IMG/VR virus record: IMGVR_UViG_3300025154_000159
Coordinates: 1-46,048 of that record
Source of the DNA: a virus
DNA: 46,048 nucleotides
Strand: one strand, 5' to 3'
The notes below the pieces were generated by a model. It ran no database searches. It saw only the letters and a list, made by a program, of their open reading frames with translations, and was not told where the DNA came from. Below, piece by piece: positions 1 through 8,030 of the stretch. The translations under genes were made by a program, and so were the position numbers. Numbering within the stretch: position 1 is the stretch's first letter; each line of letters opens with the position of its first letter.

Positions 1-2045
1 TCGGCCCCGGCGACAACAACGTACGGGTGTGGGCGATCTCGCACTCGGGGCAGTGGAGCGCTACCGCGGCGACCGACACGGTGACGTGCGGCCCGGGAGT
101 CGGGGCGTACCCGGCGCCAGTGCGGGGCGATAAGCTGCACAAGGTCAAGTTCGGCGCGTTCGCTTCCGCACCCGAAATCTATCCGGGCGGCGGCGACCCA
201 GACCCGATCGGTGTCGGTGACTTCTTTCTCTACACGTGGGCTCTCTCCGACCCTTCCGGCCTGATCTCTCATATCGAAGTCGAAACGTTGAATCGCAAGC
301 TGACGTTCGTGCTCGACAAGTCGAACACTCAAGTGTGGATCGGCGCCGGCGCTACCGGCGAGGTTGGCGTACCCGAGATCATCAGCCCTGACGAAATCTC
401 CGAGGTCTACTCGCTCGCGCACGACGGGACAAAGACGCCTTCGACCGGCACGTGGAACGTGCTCACGACGCAGTACGAAGGCACGCTTCCGGATGGCGTT
501 TTCGCCGACTCATCGGCACCCGCGAACGGTGGGCTACTCCTCGAGGCGCAGTACGACAGCGGAAAGGGGAACTGGTTCATCCGGCCGGTCTCGATCTACC
601 CACCGAATGATGGAGATTCGCCGGTCTTCGACGGCCCGACCTCGAGATGGCAACTGAAGAAAGTGGGTGGAAACGTGCGCATCCCGCTTTACGACTCGAC
701 CACCTGGGTCTTCGACCGGATCGACAGCTACATCCTCGAGAACAAATTCGAGGAGTTCATGGGCTCGCAGCTCATGCGGCTGGGGATCGACCTCACGGAG
801 TACTCGCAGATCCGCGTCGGGGTGCGGTGGGAGTACCTGCCGCGAGGCAAGTACGACATCGCATGGAGCTCCGGTTCCACGAAGACGCGACACGCCATTT
901 GCTACCCCTACCTGCTCAAGCACACCGGAACGACCACGCTCACGCGTGGCAACCTCGACGGCTCGAGCACGACGACCTATACGCACGGGGCGAACATCAC
1001 GGCGATCTACGGAGCCGGACCGTACTGCTTGCTCTTCGATGCCTCGGGCAACTGGTACGTGATCGACCCGGCGACGATGACGAGCCTCGGGCAGCTCACC
1101 GGGATCCCGACGAGCACCAACGCGACAGCGTGTGCCGTCAACTACCCCTATGCCGTGATCGGCATCGTAATCGCCGACGGCACGAACCCCAACAAGGCGT
1201 ACCTCGTCGACGTGCCGGCGGTCAGCGCGAGCAGCATCGGGACGCTGAGCACCACCGGCCTCGACAGCTTCCAAGCGGTTTCACGAGACGGCCAATGGAT
1301 CGCGTCGTACCGCAACTCGGCCAACTACCTGCACCGCGTCGCGGGCTTCTCGGCGGCCGTCTACTCGACGCTCACGGTCCCGACCGGTATCTCGCTCTCG
1401 CAACGCTCCGCGAACAACGTCGGGTGGCTCGACGGGTCGTCGCTCATGCTTCCGGGTTACGTGACCGCGAGTCCGTACGGTGCCCGCGTGGTCAAGGGAC
1501 CGTACGCAACGCACGCCGTGAGTCTGGGATACCTGGAAGCCCTCGTTGAGCTCTTCCCGTTTGGGCCGCGGGCGTTGGGGCTCTTCGCGCTGCAGGCCGA
1601 CATCGTGTCGGCCGCTGCACGCGGGCAATACGCGCTGATTCACGCGCGTGGGGGGGATGCCGACATTCAGCACGTCGGGATGGTTGTCCCGTCGACCACG
1701 GAGCGCACGCTCGGCCTGACCGTCTGGGATACGCGCGGGCTCGGCATCATGGTCGACCAGGCGAGCGGCAACGAGCTCGTGATCTTGTGCGAGGGGGCGA
1801 GCGGGCAGAAGGTCGGGCTCCAGTATAAGACGGCTGCGGGCGCCTGGTCGAATTTCGACGGGAGCGGCGCCGGCGCGGTCGGTGCACCGTCGATCACCGA
1901 CTACCAATCCGGAGTTGCGCTGTCGGCCTGGCAGGCGGTCCCGGCCGGCGCGCAGGCGGCCGTGACGGTGCGCCCGGTCTTTGAGGGCGGCGACAAGGCG
2001 ACGAATGTGCACCTGCGCGAGCTGTGGATCGAGCTGAAAGAGTGA
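1..2045 (+). CDS. Tail protein, 5'-truncated (tail tip/fibre region)
   Basis: The frame is open back to base 3, so the 5' end lies outside the window; the GTG at 27 is internal. About 680 residues are visible. They are rich in beta-strand, Gly, Ser and Thr, with short repeated strand patterns such as FDASGNWYVID and VSRDGQWIASY that suggest a beta-propeller-like middle part. There is no signal peptide or membrane segment in what is seen. It sits just before the lysis genes, where long-tailed temperate phages place the last tail-tip or fibre genes, and the tape measure runs off the far end of the window. I infer a tail-tip or receptor-binding protein from position and composition only; no diagnostic motif was recognised. 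Confidence 0.6.
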   Translation, partial: GPGDNNVRVWAISHSGQWSATAATDTVTCGPGVGAYPAPVRGDKLHKVKFGAFASAPEIYPGGGDPDPIGVGDFFLYTWALSDPSGLISHIEVETLNRKLTFVLDKSNTQVWIGAGATGEVGVPEIISPDEISEVYSLAHDGTKTPSTGTWNVLTTQYEGTLPDGVFADSSAPANGGLLLEAQYDSGKGNWFIRPVSIYPPNDGDSPVFDGPTSRWQLKKVGGNVRIPLYDSTTWVFDRIDSYILENKFEEFMGSQLMRLGIDLTEYSQIRVGVRWEYLPRGKYDIAWSSGSTKTRHAICYPYLLKHTGTTTLTRGNLDGSSTTTYTHGANITAIYGAGPYCLLFDASGNWYVIDPATMTSLGQLTGIPTSTNATACAVNYPYAVIGIVIADGTNPNKAYLVDVPAVSASSIGTLSTTGLDSFQAVSRDGQWIASYRNSANYLHRVAGFSAAVYSTLTVPTGISLSQRSANNVGWLDGSSLMLPGYVTASPYGARVVKGPYATHAVSLGYLEALVELFPFGPRALGLFALQADIVSAAARGQYALIHARGGDADIQHVGMVVPSTTERTLGLTVWDTRGLGIMVDQASGNELVILCEGASGQKVGLQYKTAAGAWSNFDGSGAGAVGAPSITDYQSGVALSAWQAVPAGAQAAVTVRPVFEGGDKATNVHLRELWIELKE

Positions 2046-2056
2046 GAGGGGGCGGG

Positions 2057-2419
2057 ATGGGTGAGGAGAGCGGGGCGGTGGGGAACCAGGGACGACGGCA
2101 TGAGGATCCGCGACTCGAGAGGATGGAGCGCAAGCTCGACGAGCTCGACGCCAAGTTGGATTCGCTCTGGCAGAACGGCCTCGTAAGATTGAGCGCAGCG
2201 CTCGCGGCGGTTTCGGAGCGCGTGGGCAAGCTAGAAACTCGGTGCGACGCCTTCCACCCGCCCGGCTCGATGGCGCGCAGCAGCAAGGCGCCGACCGCGA
2301 AGGAGCGGCGCGAACTCCCGCGCTGGGCGTATCTCGTCATCGGCGGTGCTCTGATGGCCGGGGGCGATGGTCTCAAGTGGCTCTTCGCAGCGGTCGCGAA
2401 AGCGCTGGGGGCGGGATGA
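2057..2419 (+). CDS. Small coiled-coil membrane protein, possible holin accessory
   Basis: 120 residues from the ATG at 2057, which follows a GAGAGGGGGCGG ribosome site; an upstream in-frame GTG at 2024 would overlap the tail gene. A charged N-terminal half has a heptad pattern (ERMERKLDELDAKLDSL), then a linker, then a C-terminal hydrophobic segment from WAYLVIGGALMAGG to the end. The layout resembles the XhlA group of lysis-associated membrane proteins, but no sequence match can be claimed. The stop overlaps the endolysin ATG by four bases, so the two are probably co-translated. A role helping the endolysin or holin is inferred from this coupling. Confidence 0.6.
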   Translation: MGEESGAVGNQGRRHEDPRLERMERKLDELDAKLDSLWQNGLVRLSAALAAVSERVGKLETRCDAFHPPGSMARSSKAPTAKERRELPRWAYLVIGGALMAGGDGLKWLFAAVAKALGAG

Positions 2420-2877
2420 GCTTCACCGAGCATTTCACCGAGCGTGACTTCGCGTGCAAGGACGGCTGCGGCTACGGCACGCATCCCGACGACGTCGTGA
2501 CGGAGCTGCCGCAGCTCCTCGAGGCGGCGCGGCTCACGCTCGGGCGGCCGATCTACGTCACCTCCGGGTGCCGGTGTGCGAAGCACAACGAGGCCGAGGG
2601 TGGCAAGCCGACATCGGCGCACACGCGCGGCGCTGCCGCCGACCTCCGGATCTCCGGCGGCCTCCAGCGGTGGGAAACGCTCGTCGCGCTGATCGTCGGC
2701 GCGCTGTGGATGATGGGGATGCTGCGCTCGCAGCCGTGGCTCGCGCTCGCGCGGCTGCGAACCGTGGTGCGCGGCCTGGGGGTGGGCCCGACGTTCGTAC
2801 ACGTCGACGTCGACGAGCAGCTCGCTGACGATGGCAAACGGCCGGCGGCGTGGGGGTACGGCGCCGAGCAGCCGTAA
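2416..2877 (+). CDS. Endolysin, M15-type zinc peptidase
   Basis: 153 residues. It should cut peptide cross-links in peptidoglycan at the end of infection. The M15 zinc site is clear: the SAHTRGAAADL stretch gives His69 and Asp76, and FVHVDVD gives His129 with Asp131 as the expected catalytic acid. The conserved SGCRC.KHN run at residues 50-58 is also typical of the M15A group (D-Ala-D-Ala carboxypeptidase-like). There is no signal peptide, so a holin is needed for release. ATG overlaps the previous stop. The protein is a single domain with no cell-wall-binding part, as is usual for endolysins of Gram-negative hosts. Confidence 0.9.
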   Translation: MSFTEHFTERDFACKDGCGYGTHPDDVVTELPQLLEAARLTLGRPIYVTSGCRCAKHNEAEGGKPTSAHTRGAAADLRISGGLQRWETLVALIVGALWMMGMLRSQPWLALARLRTVVRGLGVGPTFVHVDVDEQLADDGKRPAAWGYGAEQP

Positions 2878-2920
2878 CGCGGATCCCGGTCAACAGTTGA
2901 CCGGGCGGGAGGGCGTGGGG

Positions 2921-3163
2921 ATGGGCGGGCGTGGTGGGGCGAGGGCGAGGCGGAGGCGGGCGCGGGAAGCCGAGCGGCCGGCGCACCTGGGGATCCCCGT
3001 GCGTTGCCCGGTCTGCTGCGCGATAGGCGATCTGTGCGGCCGGGAGCGGACTGGCAGGTGCGATCCGCGGGACGCAGGCCGGATCGCGGTCGAGCTGATC
3101 GGGCCGGCGGCGCTCCGCGGTGGCGCCGAGCGCGAGCGCCGGCGCGCGAGGAGGGCGGCATGA
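2921..3163 (+). CDS. Cys-rich basic mini-protein
   Basis: 80 residues if started at the ATG at 2921 behind GGGAGGGCG; the frame is open further upstream to 2831. It is very Arg-rich, with one cluster PVRCPVCCAIGDLCGRE holding four cysteines, suggesting a small zinc ribbon. The stop overlaps the ATG of the next gene (ATGA). No function is recognised; Arg-rich zinc-ribbon mini-proteins recur through this genome. Confidence 0.5.
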   Translation: MGGRGGARARRRRAREAERPAHLGIPVRCPVCCAIGDLCGRERTGRCDPRDAGRIAVELIGPAALRGGAERERRRARRAA

Positions 3164-4167
3164 GGCACGGTGAAATCCTCGCCATGCCGGACGCGCAACT
3201 CCGCGATCCAGCGCTACCCCAGCGCATCGAGGGCGGCAACATGGGCCGGCGGGTCTGGACCTATTGGCAGGGGGTCTCTGGCCTTGTCACGCCGCGCGAG
3301 CCCGGCATGCTCGTGTACGGGGACGGTGGGGCGCTCGATCACGGCCCCGAGGAAATGTGGGCCATCCGGTACACGCCGAGCGGGGCCTACTGGGAGCGGT
3401 GGTGGGGCTGCGAGGGCGATGAGGGCGAGACCTACGCGCCGTCCCTCGTGCGCACTCCTGATTCCTGGCCGGAGGACAGGCGCTGGCTCATGGGCTATTC
3501 CGGCACTATGCGCTCCACCTCGGGGCAGCGGCGCCGGGTGTGGCTGGGCCTGGCGTGGATCGCCGATCTGGCGTACGAGCAGTGGGACCGACGACTCGTC
3601 ATCCCGTGGGGCGGGACTGGGCCGTCAGGAGGCGTGTGGTGCGTGGCGCTGGTCGTGCGCGACGGCGAGGTGATCGCGATCGGCCGCGACTCGACGTACC
3701 CCGTCGGCCAGATGCACCGCCGCTACCGGGTGCAGCCGGACCTCAGCTACGAGGATCTCGGGCCGATCGTCCTGGAGGGTGCAGCGCCGGCCGCCTGGTG
3801 CAACGATGGGATGGTGCTCGGAGATGGCCGGCTCGTCATGGTCGAGGGCGGCAACCCCGGCACGCACGCCACACAGCCGAGGCTCGTCGAGTACATCTCG
3901 GAGGGCGCCGACTGGTCGCTGGTCAAGCCGAGCGGGCGAACGTGGGCTCACCCGGACAGCACACTCCGCACGTTCGATGGGGGCTACCTCCGCGACGAGC
4001 TGGGGCATATATCACTCGAGGACGTGGTGTTTGCCAACTGGTCAGACGGACGGGGGCCGGGTAAGCGCGGGTCGTGGGGTGTGCAGTGGTGGGCCGGGGA
4101 CGGGACGACGACGCAGGCCACGATCAGCCAACTGCGCACGCCGCCGCTGGCGGTGGAGGTAAGATGA
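3160..4167 (+). CDS. Hypothetical protein, W-rich, possible beta-propeller
   Basis: 335 residues, ATG chosen because it overlaps the previous stop. It is rich in Trp, Gly and Tyr and made of short strand-like repeats such as WAIRYTPSG, WCVALVVRDGEVIAIGRDS and VLGDGRLVMVEGG, the look of a beta-propeller or carbohydrate-active fold. I see no confident catalytic motif. It lies between endolysin and holin candidates, an unusual place; it could be a late virion or glycan-binding protein. The hydrophilic N-terminus argues against secretion by a signal peptide. Fold and role are inference. Confidence 0.6.
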   Translation: MRHGEILAMPDAQLRDPALPQRIEGGNMGRRVWTYWQGVSGLVTPREPGMLVYGDGGALDHGPEEMWAIRYTPSGAYWERWWGCEGDEGETYAPSLVRTPDSWPEDRRWLMGYSGTMRSTSGQRRRVWLGLAWIADLAYEQWDRRLVIPWGGTGPSGGVWCVALVVRDGEVIAIGRDSTYPVGQMHRRYRVQPDLSYEDLGPIVLEGAAPAAWCNDGMVLGDGRLVMVEGGNPGTHATQPRLVEYISEGADWSLVKPSGRTWAHPDSTLRTFDGGYLRDELGHISLEDVVFANWSDGRGPGKRGSWGVQWWAGDGTTTQATISQLRTPPLAVEVR

Positions 4168-4394
4168 GAGAGCTACTCGGACAGCTATTTTCGTCGCGGT
4201 GGGGTTCGACGAAGTTCTGGCTGATCGTCGGCACGTATGCCACCTTCACCGTGCTCCTGTGGCACGGAAAGCTCGGCGGTGACAACTACATGCTGCTCGT
4301 CGGCGGCGAGATCGGCGCCTACCTGGGCGTCAACTTGCTCCAACACCGCACCTATGCCGCTGGCGCCGGCGCCGGCGAGGAGCCGAAAGCGTGA
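4164..4394 (+). CDS. Putative holin (two membrane segments)
   Basis: 76 residues; ATG at 4164 overlaps the upstream stop. Two hydrophobic segments, around WLIVGTYATFTVLLW and YMLLVGGEIGAYLGVNLL, are joined by a short polar turn, with a charged tail (GEEPKA). Size, topology and location between endolysin and spanin genes fit a class II holin, which makes inner-membrane lesions that release or activate the endolysin. No family-specific motif is visible, so the call rests on topology and context. Confidence 0.65.
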   Translation: MRELLGQLFSSRWGSTKFWLIVGTYATFTVLLWHGKLGGDNYMLLVGGEIGAYLGVNLLQHRTYAAGAGAGEEPKA

Positions 4395-4402
4395 GGTGAA
4401 AC

Positions 4403-4888
4403 GTGGGAATCTTGAGCAATGTCAAAGCAATCGTCGTCGCGCTCGTCGTGGCCGGGCTCGTCGCCGGCGGCCTGGGGCTCGGCTGGCGACTCGACCACAT
4501 GACGCAGGTCGCACGCCGCGAGGCCGCGGAGGCCCGACTCGAGGCGTGCATCACCGCGCGCGACCAATGCGCAGCGATGGTGCCGAGCTACCAGCGGACG
4601 ATCGATGAGGTACGCACAGAGATCGAGGCGCGCAACATCGAGCTCGAGGCGGAACACGGGCGCCGCATAGCGCTCGATGCAGCGATCGCCGCATCCCGAG
4701 CGGCTGTCGCCCGCGCGCAGGGCGAGCGGGACGTCGCCCGGAGAGAGACGGCCGGACGCCCATACCCGACCGATCCGCTACAGGCGGCCGACGAGCTGCT
4801 GATGCGGGCGCTGGAGATCGTGGGCGCACCGCCCGAGGTGATCGAGCGGATGAAGACCCTTGTGGAGGCGCGCTATGCCGGAAGGTGA
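4403..4888 (+). CDS. Rz-like inner-membrane spanin
   Basis: 161 residues from GTG at 4403 (GAGGTGAAAC upstream). One N-terminal membrane anchor (about residues 8-28, AIVVALVVAGLVAGGLGLGW) is followed by a long alpha-helical, heptad-rich periplasmic part full of Ala, Glu and Arg. This is the i-spanin architecture: an inner-membrane protein that spans the periplasm and, with an outer-membrane partner, fuses the membranes in the last lysis step. The next gene overlaps its 3' end and encodes a proline-rich putative lipoprotein, as expected for an Rz/Rz1 pair. The family is very divergent in sequence, so the call rests on architecture. Confidence 0.7.
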   Translation: MGILSNVKAIVVALVVAGLVAGGLGLGWRLDHMTQVARREAAEARLEACITARDQCAAMVPSYQRTIDEVRTEIEARNIELEAEHGRRIALDAAIAASRAAVARAQGERDVARRETAGRPYPTDPLQAADELLMRALEIVGAPPEVIERMKTLVEARYAGR

Positions 4889-5264
4889 CTACGAAGCCAT
4901 CGAGAATTCGGGCTGTCTGCGCGCGGCCGGCGGCCGACTCGCGCTCTACCTCGCCGGCGCCGCCATCTTCGCGGCGCTCGTCTGGTGTGTAAGCTGCTCG
5001 CATGCGCGCCCGGCGCCCACGCCGACCCCAGTGCCGCCGGCTCCCGAGGTCATCAGGGTGCGAGTGCCGATCTACGACTCGTGTCCGCCGCCGGCGGATC
5101 TGCCGCGGCCCGACTACTGGCCGCTGGTCGTGGATGCGCTCTCGCAACCGACGCTCGAACTCAAACTGCAGGTGCTCGAATACCTGATCCGGAGCGCAGT
5201 CGGCTACGGCGACGACCAGGCGCTTATCCTCGAGCCGTATCGGCGACCGCCGCCGGCGCCATGA
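4875..5264 (+). CDS. Rz1-like outer-membrane spanin (lipoprotein)
   Basis: 129 residues from ATG at 4875, overlapping the Rz-like gene by 14 bases in another frame. A hydrophobic segment (LALYLAGAAIFAALVW) ends in CVSCSH, with Cys as candidate lipidation sites, followed at once by a proline-rich stretch (PAPTPTPVPPAP). Proline-rich mature chains are the hallmark of Rz1 o-spanins. The lipobox is imperfect: the -3 position would be Cys or Leu depending on the Cys used, and the N-terminus before the hydrophobic part is long. The overlap with the coiled-coil protein supports the pairing. Confidence 0.6.
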   Translation: MPEGDYEAIENSGCLRAAGGRLALYLAGAAIFAALVWCVSCSHARPAPTPTPVPPAPEVIRVRVPIYDSCPPPADLPRPDYWPLVVDALSQPTLELKLQVLEYLIRSAVGYGDDQALILEPYRRPPPAP

Positions 5265-5270
5265 GTCGGA

Positions 5271-5289
5271 TTTGCCCCGGCGTTTGCCC
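5271..5289. promoter_or_regulatory. Candidate integrase arm sites, left arm (two direct repeats)
   Basis: Two direct copies of TTTGCCC, at 5271-5277 and 5283-5289, sit 12 bp apart in the short gap between the spanin gene and the attachment core. Each is followed by a GG a few bases on. Two more copies lie on the other side of the core, near the end of the integrase gene. Arm-type sites flanking a core are known for lambda-type integrases; the assignment here is inference from placement and repetition. Confidence 0.6.
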
Positions 5290-5336
5290 ACGGCGAGATC
5301 GCGTCTCGGCGGTGTGGCGTAAGTGCGTGAGGGGGT

Positions 5337-5385
5337 TGGCGGCCCGTAGGGGAATCGAACCCCTGCTTCCGGCGTGAGAGGCCAG
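5337..5385 (-). other. attP core: 3' piece of a tRNA-Glu(CUC) gene
   Basis: Read on the minus strand, this 49-nt stretch is the 3' half of a tRNA: anticodon stem CUGGC/GCCGG enclosing loop CUCUCAC (anticodon CUC, Glu), a 4-nt variable region, T arm AGGGG-UUCGAUU-CCCCU, the 3' acceptor strand ACGGGCC, discriminator G and encoded CCA. No D arm or 5' acceptor strand lies upstream, so it is not a functional tRNA. Such fragments beside an integrase gene are typical attP cores that restore the host tRNA gene on integration. The integrase ends 29 bp away. The predicted attB is the 3' end of a host tRNA-Glu(CUC) gene. Confidence 0.88.
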
Positions 5386-5413
5386 CCGCGGGCGCTGTGC
5401 AAGTTTCGGCTGA

Positions 5414-6712
5414 TCAGCTAACTAGCTTGAGGCTCCGGCGCTTGCGCTGTGCGCCGTCCCGCGACGGTCTCAACTGATGTGCCGATTTGTGCACCGCGTT
5501 TTGCCCCTGGGCAAACGCTTCGATCGCCGCCAGCGCCGGGTGCTGCCGGGCACGCTCGAGCTCGCGCTCGAGGCTCCCGACGACGGCGTGCGCGTAGTGG
5601 CGCTGGAGCATCGTCAGGCTCGTGCCCGTGACCTGCGCGACGACCTGAGCGGACACGCCGGCGACGAGCAGATGGGTGATGCGAGAGTGGCGGAGGGCGT
5701 GGAGCGGCGTGTCCCCGGCGAGCCGCTCCCCCGCCTCAAGGCGGTGGTTGGCGACGCGCAACAACCGGCGCCACACGTAGCGCCAGTTGTCGGCGCGCGT
5801 CCCGGTGCGCGGCGCGACCAGCACCGGGGAGTCCGGCTTCGGCCGCCGGGCGGCGTACGCCTCGCGCAGGTGCGCGGCGAGGACCGGGTCGAGCGGACAC
5901 ACGACGTTCCTGTGCCCCTTCGTCTCCGGGAAGACGATCAGCCCGCGCGCCAGCTCGACGTTGCGCCAGAGCAGCGCGTCAATCGCCTCGGGGCGGCCGC
6001 CCGTGTAGTAGCCGAGCATCACCCGCGTAACGATCGGGAGGTACTGCCGCCGGCGATCCTCGCGCGGCAGCCGCTCCCAACGCTGCCAGACATGGCAGGC
6101 GGCGAGCACCGCGCCGACCTGGCGCTCGGACAGCGCCGGGGGCTGGCGGAGCGGCTCCGGGAGGTTCCTCAGTCGGCGCATGGGGTTCTCGCCGAGCAGC
6201 TCGCGCTCGACGGCGAGGTTCAGCGCAGCGCGGATGATGTTGACGTGGGCGTTGCAGCTCCGCGGCCCGAGCTGGCGCTGCTCGCGCAGCTCCGTCCGCC
6301 AGGCGGCGACACGGCCGGCGGTGAGCTCGACCGCCGGCGTCTCCGCGCCGAGCGTGTCACGGATGGTCCTCGCCCGGTACGCCTCGTTCCCTTCCCACCG
6401 TGTCCCGCGTTCGCGGCAGTCCGCCGCGTAGGCGTCGAGGACCTGGGCGAGCGTCACGGGCGCGGCGTGGGCCTCCTCAACGCGCAGGATCTCCGCCTCG
6501 ATCTCCCGGATGATCTCCGCCCGGCGCCAGGCCGCCCACTGCCGCGACCGCGCGAGATCCGCGGGGTACGGCGAGCGCTCGCGGGGCCAGTGCACACGGC
6601 CGATGCTGTCCGCGTACCGGAAGCGGAGGTCCCAGACGCCGCGGGCCTCGTCGCGGGTGAGGTAGGAAGGCGCGGTGCGAGGACGGCGCGGCATGACCAC
6701 TATGGTGGGCAC
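5414..6712 (-). CDS. int: Tyrosine integrase
   Basis: 432 residues from GTG at 6712, or 426 from ATG at 6694; no clear ribosome site decides. It should catalyse site-specific recombination between phage attP and host attB. Catalytic residues are in place: Arg240 (GGRPEAI), Lys265 (ETKGHRN), His338 and Arg341 (LHALRHSR), Tyr373 (RHYAH). A core-binding SAM-like domain lies around residues 85-185, and an N-terminal part of about 80 residues with Arg/Trp-rich strands fits an arm-binding domain. The 3' end of the gene lies 29 bp from the tRNA-derived core and contains two of the four TTTGCCC repeats (5500-5515). Confidence 0.93.
   Translation of the reverse strand: MPTIVVMPRRPRTAPSYLTRDEARGVWDLRFRYADSIGRVHWPRERSPYPADLARSRQWAAWRRAEIIREIEAEILRVEEAHAAPVTLAQVLDAYAADCRERGTRWEGNEAYRARTIRDTLGAETPAVELTAGRVAAWRTELREQRQLGPRSCNAHVNIIRAALNLAVERELLGENPMRRLRNLPEPLRQPPALSERQVGAVLAACHVWQRWERLPREDRRRQYLPIVTRVMLGYYTGGRPEAIDALLWRNVELARGLIVFPETKGHRNVVCPLDPVLAAHLREAYAARRPKPDSPVLVAPRTGTRADNWRYVWRRLLRVANHRLEAGERLAGDTPLHALRHSRITHLLVAGVSAQVVAQVTGTSLTMLQRHYAHAVVGSLERELERARQHPALAAIEAFAQGQNAVHKSAHQLRPSRDGAQRKRRSLKLVS
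5500..5515. promoter_or_regulatory. Candidate integrase arm sites, right arm (inverted pair)
   Basis: TTTGCCC at 5500-5506 and its reverse complement GGGCAAA at 5509-5515 form a near-palindrome inside the 3' end of the integrase gene. The same heptamer occurs twice on the other side of the attachment core. Two flanking pairs about 50 and 115 bp from the core resemble the P and P' arms of lambda-type attP. The coding constraint on this stretch is a caveat. Confidence 0.5.
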
Positions 6713-6759
6713 AAACGGAGGCCGAGAACAAGTGCCGCGGCAGAATATCGGTCCACTTC

Positions 6760-6972
6760 TTATCGTGGAACGCGGCCCCGCAACGCTTCCGGTGCATTCC
6801 GGATCCTCGCCGCGAGGCGCTTGAGGCTGTCGCTTATGTTGCCGAGAACCTCGTAGAGCGCATCATCTTCTGGCCGAGGGCCGTGGATGAAGCGGCGCTG
6901 GTTAAGAACCGCGCCTGCGAACTCGTCGATCTCTCCTGCCACGTAGTCAAAGAGTTCACCATCGTCTGGCAT
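6760..6972 (-). CDS. Small acidic hypothetical protein
   Basis: 70 residues; ATG preceded by GGGAGC at a good distance. It is mostly helical by composition, with acidic N-terminus and basic C-terminus (RIRNAPEALRGRVPR). It lies between the integrase and the next small gene on the same strand. An excisionase or integrase-control role would fit the place, but no helix-turn-helix is apparent and no family is recognised. Confidence 0.55.
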   Translation of the reverse strand: MPDDGELFDYVAGEIDEFAGAVLNQRRFIHGPRPEDDALYEVLGNISDSLKRLAARIRNAPEALRGRVPR

Positions 6973-6984
6973 CTGCTGCTCCCT

Positions 6985-7227
6985 TCATGTCGGGCACATT
7001 CGCCCGATCCACACCCACTCGACACCGAACTCCGCGGCTGCCGCGTCCGACGCCGGCCTCCGTTCCTCAAGCCGCACCGACACGCCTTCATAGGTGACCA
7101 GCACCCCGGACTGCGGCGGCTCCTCGAGGTGCGCGAACAGCATCATCGGGACGTCGACCAAGTGCGAGCCGTCGACGAGCACGAGCGCGTCGTAGGGACC
7201 GCTGCCGCACTCGTCGGAGATGTTCAT
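6985..7227 (-). CDS. Small hypothetical protein
   Basis: 80 residues, ATG at 7227 overlapping the stop of the upstream membrane-protein gene by four bases, so probably coupled to it. Alternating hydrophobic and polar residues (DALVLVDGSHLVDVPMML) suggest a small alpha/beta or all-beta cytoplasmic protein. There are no signal or membrane segments and the family is not recognised. Confidence 0.55.
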   Translation of the reverse strand: MNISDECGSGPYDALVLVDGSHLVDVPMMLFAHLEEPPQSGVLVTYEGVSVRLEERRPASDAAAAEFGVEWVWIGRMCPT

Positions 7228-8030
7228 GGCGATGGCGCCGGGCTAGGTTCTGGTCCCTTGACCACACGCCCCACTTGGAAGACAAACGTGTACTCGACCT
7301 TCCGATCGCCAGCGACGATCGGAAGGAGCACCCGCATGGTCCCATCTGGGGCCAGCGCGGCGGCGACCTCGGCCTCGGTCTTTCCCTCCAGAATAAAGAG
7401 AGCAAGAAGCGGTCGGATCGTCCACTGGCCTGGGACGAAGCGCGAACCCTCGCTCCAGTGGATGTTGCTGGCGGGAATGACTGCGTCGCTGTGCTTCGTC
7501 CCCCGAGGCACGATCGTCGGGGGCAGCGATTTCCCGGTGTCCATGTACTTGACGCCGGTGTGTATCACGCGGTCGGCTGTACCTTCCAGACCCACGAAAG
7601 CCGCCTCATCCCACTGCAGCGCGAGCGTGGACTCGGCCAGATTCTCAACGATGAAGTGGAGCATCTTGGAGTCCGGCTTCCATGCGATGGCAATCAGCTC
7701 ATCACCATAGTTGTCCGAGCCGGCGGCAACCCGTTGAAGGTCTCCCCCCACTGGCTGCTTTTCGACTGCAGCCAGGGAGAGCGTGTTCCACCCCTGCCAG
7801 TGTGGCTCCGGCGGCTTCTTGGGCTTCTTGGCTTCCGCGACCGAGACGAGAGCTGCAAGCCCCGCCGCCGCGATGATCATCCCGCAGCCCATCGCGCGGC
7901 CAGCCTTCCGCTGCCGACCGGATTTTGTCAGGGGAATCCCGATCTGTCGTGAGAGCTTCCCCTTCGCGGCCGAGAGGCCGATCGCACGCTTCCATGAAAA
8001 CGAGAACCCGTAGGACCGCCCGCGACTCAT
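7224..8030 (-). CDS. Membrane-anchored conserved-looking protein, lysogenic-conversion candidate
   Basis: 268 residues. The N-terminal 45 residues are basic and carry a distinctive pattern (YGFSFSWKRAIG, then IGIPLTKSGRQRK) that I have an impression of meeting in other phage hypotheticals, unnamed. A hydrophobic segment, CGMIIAAAGLAALVSVAEA (about 49-67), looks like an anchor or an internal signal sequence. The remaining roughly 200 residues would be outside the cytoplasm. They include a block around VGLEGTADRVIHTGVKYMD and PPTIVPRG that reminds me of small bacterial envelope/lipoprotein domains. Its ATG overlaps the stop of the lamin-tail gene. Location next to the repressor, on the lysogenic strand, suggests expression in the prophage. 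Function unknown. Confidence 0.65.
   Translation of the reverse strand: MSRGRSYGFSFSWKRAIGLSAAKGKLSRQIGIPLTKSGRQRKAGRAMGCGMIIAAAGLAALVSVAEAKKPKKPPEPHWQGWNTLSLAAVEKQPVGGDLQRVAAGSDNYGDELIAIAWKPDSKMLHFIVENLAESTLALQWDEAAFVGLEGTADRVIHTGVKYMDTGKSLPPTIVPRGTKHSDAVIPASNIHWSEGSRFVPGQWTIRPLLALFILEGKTEAEVAAALAPDGTMRVLLPIVAGDRKVEYTFVFQVGRVVKGPEPSPAPSP

Noticed and set aside
534-2012. Long minus-strand frames opposite the tail gene
   Set aside because: Arg-rich translations with no domains, fully opposite a convincing gene; typical shadows in GC-rich DNA.
5337-5385. A functional tRNA-Glu gene
   Set aside because: Only anticodon arm to CCA is present; the D arm and 5' acceptor strand are missing, so it is an attachment core.
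5477-6856. A 459-residue plus-strand frame opposite the integrase
   Set aside because: The minus strand encodes a full tyrosine recombinase with all catalytic residues; the plus frame has no recognisable content.
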